NCBI GenBank assembly: GCA_964496575.1 | Contig: CAZCAC010000039.1 | Location: 1-64,000, forward strand | DNA: 64,000 nucleotides | Source of the DNA: CAZCAC01 sp964496575 | GTDB taxonomy: Bacteria; Planctomycetota; UBA1135; GCA-002686595 | Direction of reading: 5' to 3' | In this document: in pieces, positions 58,094 through 64,000 of the stretch | How positions within the stretch are numbered: the stretch's first letter is position 1 | Layout of the letters: every line of letters begins with the position of its first letter | Made by a program: the position numbers and the translations under genes | The notes under the pieces: generated by a model | What the model was told of the DNA's origin: nothing | The model's input: the letters and a program-made list of their open reading frames with translations, nothing else | The model's database searches: none

Positions 58094-60622
58094 GTGAACC
58101 CCACCGTCGAGACAGTGCGAACGGCCCGGTCCCAGAACCCCGACCCGCGACAGACCGAGGCCATCGCCGCGCTCAGTGCGCTGGATCCGCCCGACGACCT
58201 CGTCGAGCCGGACCTGACAGAGAATGCGATCACGGTCCTCCGGCGACGCTATCTGAAGAAGGATCACGAGACCGGCGAAGTGATCGAGACGCCGCACCAG
58301 CTCTTCTGGCGCGTCGCCTCCCACATCGCCAAGACCGAGATCGAATACGCCGACGGCAAGGCCGAACGCGCCCTGCTGGTGGCCCGCGAGTTCTACGAGC
58401 TGATGGCCCGGCGCCAGTTCATGCCCAACAGCCCCTGCCTGATGAACGCGGGGCGCGAGATGGGGATGCTCTCGGCGTGCTTCGTCATCCCCGTGGAGGA
58501 CTCGATCGACGGGATCTTCGAGGCGATCAAGGCGACGGCTCTGATCCAGAAGGCGGGGGGCGGCACCGGCTTCAGCTTCTCACGGCTTCGCCCGCAGGGA
58601 GACCTGGTGCGTTCCTCGGGGGGGACGACCGAGGGGCCGTTGTCCTTCATGCAGGTCTTCTCCAAGGCGACCGACGCGATCCAGCAAGGCGCGTTCCGCC
58701 GCGGCGCAAACATGGGCATTCTGCGCGTCGATCACCCCGATGTGGTGAACTTCATCCGCATCAAGGACGACCGTACCAAGCTCACCAACTACAACATCTC
58801 GGTCGCGATCACGGACAAGTTCATCGAGCAGGTGCGCTCCGACCCGCAGGCGGTCCACGAGGTCCAGAACCCGCGGACCCGCAAGTGGGACAAGCTCCCG
58901 AAGCGGGACGACGAGGGTCGACCGATCGGTGAGTTCTGGACGGTGGGCGAGCTGTGGGACCTGATCGTCAATCACGCCCACGAGAGCGGTGAGCCCGGGG
59001 TGGTCTTCATCGACCGCATCAACCAGCACAACCGCATCAAGAACGTCGGCCTGATCGAGGCGACCAACCCTTGCGGCGAGCAGCCGCTGCACCCGTACGA
59101 CTCCTGCAACCTCGGGTCGGTCAACCTCGGTGTGCTGGTCAAGGAAGAGAAGGGCAAGCCGGTCTTCGACTGGGAGCAGTACCGATCGGTCATCAGCACC
59201 GCGACGCGTTTCCTGGACGACGTGATCGAGGCCAACCGCTATCCGCTGCGCGAGATCGACAACATGTCGAAGACCACGCGGCGCATCGGCCTCGGGGTGA
59301 TGGGGTTCGCCGACGCGCTGTACAAGCTCGGCATCCCCTACAATTCCGAGGAAGGTCTGGAGTTCGGTGAGGAGGTGATGCGAGTCCTGAACGACGCCTC
59401 GCACACCGCCTCGGAGATTCTGGCGGACGAGCGGGGGGTCTTCCCCGCCTGGGAAGGTTCGGACTGGGAGAAGGAGGGACGCCGGGTGCGCAACGCGTGC
59501 ACCACCACCGTCGCTCCCACCGGGACCATCTCCATCATCTCGAACTGCTCCGGCGGCATCGAGCCGATGTTCAGCCTCGCCTTCGACCGGCAGGTGATGA
59601 AGGACGTCAACGGCAACCCGACGATCATGCGGGAGGTCAACTACGTCTTCGAGGAGCGGGCGCGCCAGGAAGGAGTCTTCAGCGACGAGATGGTCGACGA
59701 GATCATCACCGAGGGAACGCTCCAGCACTGCGACGAGATCTCAGACGAGCTGAAGCGCGTCTTCGTCACCGCGCACGACATCTCTCCCCACTGGCACATG
59801 AAGATGCAGTCCGCTTTCCAGCGGCACTGCGACTCCTCGATCTCCAAGACGATCAACTTCCACCGGGAGGCGACGGTCGACGACATCCGCGAGATCTACG
59901 AGCTCGCCATCGACGAAGGCGTCAAGGGTGTCACCGTCTACCGGGACGGTTGTCGTGAGATGCAGCCGATGTCGTTGAAGAACGACGAGAAGCAGAAGGA
60001 AGAGGCGGCCGCTCGGCAAAAGCTCGAAGAGACCGCGATGCTGACGCGGCTCGACACCGATGGAGAGCTCTTGCTGGCGCCGATCAAGCTGCCGGAGATC
60101 ATGAGCTGTCTGCGGGTCCGGCAGATGACACCGTTCGGCAACATGCACGTGAAGGTCTCGGTCGACCCGACTACCGGCCGGGAGCGCGAGGTCTTCGCGC
60201 AGCTCGGCAAGGGTGGCGACGTGGCCAACTCCGACCTCGAGGCGATCTGCCGCATCCTCAGCCTCTGGCTCCGCTCCAATGGCAGCCTCGAGCTGGCGGT
60301 CAAGCAACTCGACGGCATCGGCTCCAGCCTCACCGTTCCGACCAAGGACGGTCGCATCATGTCGCTCGCCGACGGCCTGGCCCGCGCGTTGCGTCGCTAC
60401 ATGGAGGCCAAGCAGAAGTCGGGCCTGCGCGCCCTCTTGCTCGGCGAATCCGGCGGTGGCTCCCCCGAAAAGGTCATCGATGAGACCAAGGGCAAGGTCT
60501 CGGCCCCCAGGCAATCGAAGAACGTCGCGCAGTACAAGCTGAAGTGTCCTTCCTGTTCGGCGACTCTGGCCGTGGAGGAAGGTTGCGTGAAGTGCTACTC
60601 CTGCGGCTTCAGTCAGTGCTGA
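58094..60622 (+). CDS. nrdJ: Adenosylcobalamin-dependent ribonucleoside-diphosphate reductase (class II)
   Basis: This 842-residue enzyme makes deoxynucleotides and is independent of oxygen. The 10-stranded barrel contains NSPCLMNAG, the catalytic-Cys segment NPCGEQPLHPYDSCNLGSVN and PTGTISIISNCSGGIEP. The C-terminus is CPSCSATLAVEEGCVKCYSC, the zinc-like tail of NrdJ class II enzymes, which feeds electrons to the active site. It needs adenosylcobalamin; no Nrd partner is seen. Start GTG 58094 was chosen because it follows AGGAG (spacing rather long); an earlier ATG would add about 38 unconserved residues. Confidence 0.93.
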   Translation: MNPTVETVRTARSQNPDPRQTEAIAALSALDPPDDLVEPDLTENAITVLRRRYLKKDHETGEVIETPHQLFWRVASHIAKTEIEYADGKAERALLVAREFYELMARRQFMPNSPCLMNAGREMGMLSACFVIPVEDSIDGIFEAIKATALIQKAGGGTGFSFSRLRPQGDLVRSSGGTTEGPLSFMQVFSKATDAIQQGAFRRGANMGILRVDHPDVVNFIRIKDDRTKLTNYNISVAITDKFIEQVRSDPQAVHEVQNPRTRKWDKLPKRDDEGRPIGEFWTVGELWDLIVNHAHESGEPGVVFIDRINQHNRIKNVGLIEATNPCGEQPLHPYDSCNLGSVNLGVLVKEEKGKPVFDWEQYRSVISTATRFLDDVIEANRYPLREIDNMSKTTRRIGLGVMGFADALYKLGIPYNSEEGLEFGEEVMRVLNDASHTASEILADERGVFPAWEGSDWEKEGRRVRNACTTTVAPTGTISIISNCSGGIEPMFSLAFDRQVMKDVNGNPTIMREVNYVFEERARQEGVFSDEMVDEIITEGTLQHCDEISDELKRVFVTAHDISPHWHMKMQSAFQRHCDSSISKTINFHREATVDDIREIYELAIDEGVKGVTVYRDGCREMQPMSLKNDEKQKEEAAARQKLEETAMLTRLDTDGELLLAPIKLPEIMSCLRVRQMTPFGNMHVKVSVDPTTGREREVFAQLGKGGDVANSDLEAICRILSLWLRSNGSLELAVKQLDGIGSSLTVPTKDGRIMSLADGLARALRRYMEAKQKSGLRALLLGESGGGSPEKVIDETKGKVSAPRQSKNVAQYKLKCPSCSATLAVEEGCVKCYSCGFSQC

Positions 60623-60663
60623 GAAACGGCTGCCGCGGACCCAGCGGGGCTTTGCGAGACTCA

Positions 60664-60697
60664 CCGGGCTCGGGTATCGAGCGATACCCGGGCCCGG
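60664..60697 (+). terminator. Hairpin after nrdJ
   Basis: A near-perfect 15-bp stem (CCGGGCTCGGGTATC and its complement with one G-T pair) with a GAGC loop lies 41 bases after the stop. No T-run follows. Confidence 0.55.
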
Positions 60698-60788
60698 ATT
60701 CGTTGCGCGGGCTGGCGCCCGCAACCCGACCGGTCAACAGACTGTCCGGATCACGGTTCTCGAATCCTTCAATGCCCTCCCAGCCTGC

Positions 60789-60811
60789 TTTCTGCGCGCA
60801 GCGCGCAGAAA
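60789..60811 (-). terminator. Perfect palindrome after the secreted protein gene
   Basis: TTTCTGCGCGC-A-GCGCGCAGAAA forms an 11-bp stem 15 bases beyond the stop of the leftward gene at 60827-61480. It may end that transcript and the convergent nrdJ one. Confidence 0.5.
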
Positions 60812-60826
60812 CCGACTCCGAGTGGA

Positions 60827-61480
60827 TCAGTGGTCTCCTTCTTCCGTCGGCGTCTCCACCTCGGCTCCCTCCTCATCGGTCACCGCCGCCTCCGCCGCTC
60901 GGGGCAGCCACTCGGTGTCCTCGAAGAGAAGCAAGGTCAGGTCACCACCGGCCATCCTCTCGAAGGTCAACCGCGTACCGCTCTCCGTGGTCAGGGTGAG
61001 CACGTCTCCGACCACTCGCGCCTCGTAGACCGAGAGCGTTCCCGGTTCGCGGGGGGCGGTGAACCCGAGCCCCGTGTCCATCGAGCCGATCAGGAGCTTC
61101 GCGATCAGGTCTCCGTAGATGTTGAAGTTGAGTCGGTAGGTCCCCGTCTGGATGAAGCTCTCCACCTCCTCCTCACCCTCGTCGAAGTACGCGATGTGCA
61201 CCTCGATCGAGGCGAACTCCGAGGAGACGATCATGTAGCCGACGTCCTGCCGGCCGGCGTCGGGAAGCTCAGGGGCCCGCAGCTCCATCAGCTGCCAGCC
61301 TCCCTGCATCTCCCGCAGCGTCTCGATGTTTCGCGCCCGTCGCCGCTCGGCGGCGCTCTTGTCGGAGGAGGTCCGCTGGTCGCGGCCACCCTCGGGGCGA
61401 TCATCCTGGACCCCGCTCGCCGGGGGCAGCATCGTGGCCAGCACGGCGAAGAGCACGGTGGTGAGTAGCTTCCAGGTCAC
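60827..61480 (-). CDS. Secreted protein of unknown function (217 aa)
   Basis: I do not recognise this protein. It has a signal peptide (about residues 1-23, MTWKLLTTVLFAVLATMLPP) and then a charged region and a beta-rich domain (about 60-200) that resembles lipocalin-like TIGR03067-type domains (LREMQGGWQLMELRAPELPD, then several beta strands ending LTFERMAGGDLTLLLFEDTE). It ends with an acidic tail. It may be a small periplasmic binding protein, but nothing more can be said. It is divergent from the cation-efflux gene. Confidence 0.65.
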   Translation of the reverse strand: MTWKLLTTVLFAVLATMLPPASGVQDDRPEGGRDQRTSSDKSAAERRRARNIETLREMQGGWQLMELRAPELPDAGRQDVGYMIVSSEFASIEVHIAYFDEGEEEVESFIQTGTYRLNFNIYGDLIAKLLIGSMDTGLGFTAPREPGTLSVYEARVVGDVLTLTTESGTRLTFERMAGGDLTLLLFEDTEWLPRAAEAAVTDEEGAEVETPTEEGDH

Positions 61481-61546
61481 GCTTTCCTCCTGAGGGTCAT
61501 GGGGCCGCTATGATGTCGGCCACTTCGGCCGCCCACCGTAGGAACC

Positions 61547-62425
61547 ATGTCGCAGAGTATCCCAGAAGAGACCAACCGGCGAGTCGGCCGGATTCACGGT
61601 CTGAACGTCCTGGTCAACGTGGCCCTGGCGGGGGTCAAGGTCTCGATCGGGCTCCTCGCCGGCTCGGGAGCGCTGGTGGCCGACGGGCTGAACTCGACCT
61701 CGGACCTGCTCGGGAACCTCGTCGCCTGGGGCGGCTACCGCCTCTCCCTGCGCCCCCCCGACGAGGACCACCACTACGGCCACGGCAACGCCGAGGCGCT
61801 GGCCGCGTCGACGATCGGGGTGATCATCCTGGCCGCCGGGGCGGCGGTGATCTGGCGCACCTTCGTCACCCGGGGCTTCACCGCGCCCGGCGACCTGGGG
61901 ACCGCGGCGCTCCTGGCGGCGTCGATCTCGGTGGTGGCCAGCTTCTGGCTCTCCCGCGTCAACCTGCGCGAGGCCCGCCGGAGCCACAGCCAGGTTCTGA
62001 CCGCGCTTGGCCGCGACAAGCGATCCGACGCCCTGTTCAGCCTGCTGGTGGTGATCGGCATCGGCTCCTCGCTCCTGCGGCTGCCCTGGGTCGAACCCGT
62101 GGTGACCGTGCTGGTCGGGGTCTGGGTCTGTCTCCTGGGGCTGAAGAGTATCTCCGAGGGGATGGACGTCCTGATGGACCGGGTCACCGACCCCTCCCTT
62201 CGCGAGGCGCTGCGCCAGGTCGCCATGGAGATCGACGGCGTTCAGCGGGCGGACGAGATCCGCATTCACCCCCTCGGATCGACCTATCGCGCCGATCTGA
62301 CGATCCACGTGAACGGAACGCTTACGGTCGAGCGAGGGCACGAGATCGCCCAGGAAGTCGAGGCCGAGGTCACACGCCGCCACGACCGGGTCGTACAGGT
62401 CCAAGTCCACGTCGAACCCCTGTAG
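61547..62425 (+). CDS. Cation diffusion facilitator (CDF) family transporter
   Basis: CDF proteins export Zn, Fe, Mn or similar ions by proton antiport. The first helices hold GALVADGLNSTSDLLGNL with the metal-binding Asp/Asn pair, then HHYGHGNAEALAAS, a second helix pair with KRSDALFSLLVV, and a C-terminal cytoplasmic metallochaperone-like domain (about 205-292). Six membrane segments are visible. The ion is not evident, since the usual HD/DD zinc-site residue pattern is only partly seen. It lies ten bases before the DsbD-type gene. Confidence 0.88.
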   Translation: MSQSIPEETNRRVGRIHGLNVLVNVALAGVKVSIGLLAGSGALVADGLNSTSDLLGNLVAWGGYRLSLRPPDEDHHYGHGNAEALAASTIGVIILAAGAAVIWRTFVTRGFTAPGDLGTAALLAASISVVASFWLSRVNLREARRSHSQVLTALGRDKRSDALFSLLVVIGIGSSLLRLPWVEPVVTVLVGVWVCLLGLKSISEGMDVLMDRVTDPSLREALRQVAMEIDGVQRADEIRIHPLGSTYRADLTIHVNGTLTVERGHEIAQEVEAEVTRRHDRVVQVQVHVEPL

Positions 62426-62435
62426 TCCGAGCTCC

Positions 62436-64000
62436 ATGAAAAGGACCCTCTTCCACCTCCTGGCCCTCTTCGCCCTCCTGGTCCCCACCGCGGTCGGCCA
62501 GATGAACAAGGCCAAGACCACCCTCTACACCCGCGTGGAGGGTTCGGAGCTTCGGCTCGCCCTGGTGATCCGCATCGAAGCGGGGTTTCACCTCTATCAC
62601 CACGAGCTGGGCGCCGAGGACTCGGTCGGCAAGCCGCTGGTCGTCGAGCTCGAGAGTGACGACGTGGAGTTCGGCCCCCTCGTCTGGCCGGAGCCGGAAC
62701 GATACGAGCAGCCGAAGCTCGGCGACGGTGGACGAGATACGTTCATCCTCGGACACCACGGGCGCATCGTGCTCTACGGTCGCGGTACCATCGCGTCGGG
62801 CGTGGACGATCCGAAGGTGTCGGTCAGCCTCGACGGCTTGACCTGTGAGTCCTCCGGTTCGTGCTTCCCGTACCGGGAGACGGTCGAGTCGGAGGGGAAG
62901 GGGCGGGACAAGTACTGGGAGGGCTTTCCGAACGATGCACCGCCGGAAGAGACACCCGCGGAGGCGGTCACGGCCACCGACGAGGAGGAGGATGGGGGCT
63001 TCGGTTTCCAGGATCCCGGCGGCGGCTTCGGGATGGGTGACGACCCGAGCTACGCGAAGGCGAAGCTGTACCACCACGTGGACGGCGAGATGATCCAGGC
63101 CGCCATCGTCATCGACATCGACTCCGGCTGGCACCTGTACCACGACGAGCTGGGTCCCGACGACGCGATCGGCATTCCGACGAAGGTCACCCTGAACGCC
63201 GATGGAGTGAAGTGGAGCGAGGTCACCTTCCCCGAGCCGCACAAGACCGATCAATCAGTCGGAATGGACGGCGATCCCACGTGGATCTGGACACACGAGG
63301 GCGAGATCACGCTCTTCGCGCGCGGGGTCTTCACCGGTGAGGCGCCGCAGTCGGTACGCGCGGAGATCGACGGGTTGACCTGCGAGGACAGCGGGTCCTG
63401 CGTGCCCTACGAGCAGAAGGTCAAGTCGAAGGGCGCCGGCGCCGCGGCGATCTTCGCGGACTTCCCCGTCGATCTCGTCGTCGGCGAGGGCTCGGCCGCC
63501 GTCACCGAGACGGACACGTCAGCGCACACGGGACCGACAGTCGAGCGAGGCCCTGGCGTCGACTACGCCTCGGTCACCTTCCCCGAGTTCATCCCGCGGG
63601 AGGAGCAGGCGCAGCACGGACTCTTCATGTGGCTACTCCTCGCCTTCATCGCGGGGATGATCCTGAACGTCATGCCGTGCGTGCTGCCGGTGATCTCGAT
63701 CAAGATCCTCAGCTTCGTGCAGCAGGCGGGGGAAGACCGCGCGCGCATCTTCAAGCTCGGCCTGGCCTTCGCGGCGGGGATCCTGGTGATCTTCCTGGTG
63801 CTCGCCGGCATCGCGATCTTCGCCGGCATGAGCTGGGGCGAGCAGTTCCAGAGCACGGGATTCCTGGTCGTCATGATCGGGATCGTCTTCGGCCTGGCAC
63901 TCTCTCTCTTCGGTCTCTACGAGCTGGGCGTGCCGCGCGCGGTCGGCAGCATGGCCTCGGGGCCGGCGCGCGAGGGAATGCCGGACGCGTTCTTCAAGGG
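62436..64000 (+). CDS. DsbD-type thiol reductase with tandem N-terminal domains (cut by window edge)
   Basis: A signal peptide (MKRTLFHLLALFALLVPTAV, cleaved near VGQ) is followed by two similar N-terminal domains (about 22-165 and 205-345), each with the LTCExSGSC pair, suggesting a duplication of the DsbD alpha domain. The membrane domain begins near residue 390 with GMILNVMPCVLPVISIKILS, the DsbD signature. The gene runs past the window end (about 521 residues are visible) so the C-terminal thioredoxin domain, if present, is not seen. DsbD passes electrons from cytoplasmic thioredoxin to periplasmic proteins. Start ATG 62436. Confidence 0.85.
   Translation, partial: MKRTLFHLLALFALLVPTAVGQMNKAKTTLYTRVEGSELRLALVIRIEAGFHLYHHELGAEDSVGKPLVVELESDDVEFGPLVWPEPERYEQPKLGDGGRDTFILGHHGRIVLYGRGTIASGVDDPKVSVSLDGLTCESSGSCFPYRETVESEGKGRDKYWEGFPNDAPPEETPAEAVTATDEEEDGGFGFQDPGGGFGMGDDPSYAKAKLYHHVDGEMIQAAIVIDIDSGWHLYHDELGPDDAIGIPTKVTLNADGVKWSEVTFPEPHKTDQSVGMDGDPTWIWTHEGEITLFARGVFTGEAPQSVRAEIDGLTCEDSGSCVPYEQKVKSKGAGAAAIFADFPVDLVVGEGSAAVTETDTSAHTGPTVERGPGVDYASVTFPEFIPREEQAQHGLFMWLLLAFIAGMILNVMPCVLPVISIKILSFVQQAGEDRARIFKLGLAFAAGILVIFLVLAGIAIFAGMSWGEQFQSTGFLVVMIGIVFGLALSLFGLYELGVPRAVGSMASGPAREGMPDAFFK

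Noticed and set aside
1..64000. CRISPR array, prophage or toxin-antitoxin locus
   Set aside because: No regularly spaced repeats, phage structural genes or known toxin pairs were found.

Overview
This window is a GC-rich (about two thirds G+C by eye), densely coded chromosome segment from a diderm bacterium, most likely a planctomycete recovered as a metagenome assembly. The evidence is an LPS/Kdo locus (KdsD, KdsC, Lpt-type protein), a sulfatase, a secreted protein with a cysteine-rich C-terminal module of a kind I associate with planctomycetes, pseudopilin and MshEN pieces, bacillithiol synthesis (BshC), a cobalamin-dependent ribonucleotide reductase and RNase HIII. Assignment to phylum is inference; no rRNA is present. 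A run of 100 N flanked by an exact 55-base duplication shows a scaffold join.

Layout. 0-8.6 kb (minus): kdsD, kdsC, a 1680-residue LptC/LptA/LptD-like chain, a TatA/B-type protein, a TIM-barrel isomerase and a small Cys-rich protein. 8.7-14.5 kb (plus): site-2 protease, scpA, thioredoxin, fmt, rsmB, a membrane-anchored unknown and a short-chain dehydrogenase. 14.5-24.5 kb (minus): an orphan MshEN protein, then the origin region gyrB-dciA-dnaN-[oriC]-dnaA, then a cysteine desulfurase and parA. 24.5-27.9 kb (plus): a two-gene island (sulfatase with a broken reading frame; secreted Cys-rich protein) bounded by a 46-bp direct repeat. 27.9-32.6 kb (minus): bshC, pyrF, hemW and a sigma-70 factor. 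32.8-38.2 kb: an HPr-domain fusion, a phosphoesterase, a membrane protein, the scaffold gap, parB, a parS site and an anchored cyclophilin. 38.6-44 kb (plus): two large secreted proteins, an acyltransferase and a DUF72 protein. 44-48.3 kb (minus): an outer-membrane protein, cstA and a cystathionine beta-synthase type enzyme. 48.4-60.6 kb (plus): rnhC, dapF, an M48 protease, an eIF2B-like protein, gyrA, yqeY, murJ and nrdJ. 60.8-64 kb: a secreted unknown, a cation-efflux protein and a DsbD-type protein cut by the window edge.

How the genes work together. The dnaA-dnaN intergenic region carries one perfect and several weaker DnaA boxes and an AT-rich stretch next to dnaN, and a perfect 24-bp parS palindrome lies 17 kb away beside parB, so this is probably the chromosome origin with its segregation system; parA and parB are 11.5 kb apart. 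Envelope functions (Kdo synthesis, LPS transport, MurJ, DapF, DsbD, the two membrane proteases) are spread through the window.

The most notable points are the single-chain Lpt fusion; three genes whose best start is a near-cognate codon (ATT for the sigma factor, CTG for hemW, ATC for the site-2 protease); the repeat-bounded sulfatase island with a poly-C frameshift; a protein ending in an HPr domain with the exact His-Ser spacing of HPr; a large secreted protein ending in a GspG-like pseudopilin domain; and a secreted protein with tandem Trp repeats and a degenerate metallopeptidase motif. No CRISPR array, tRNA, rRNA, transposase or prophage was found.
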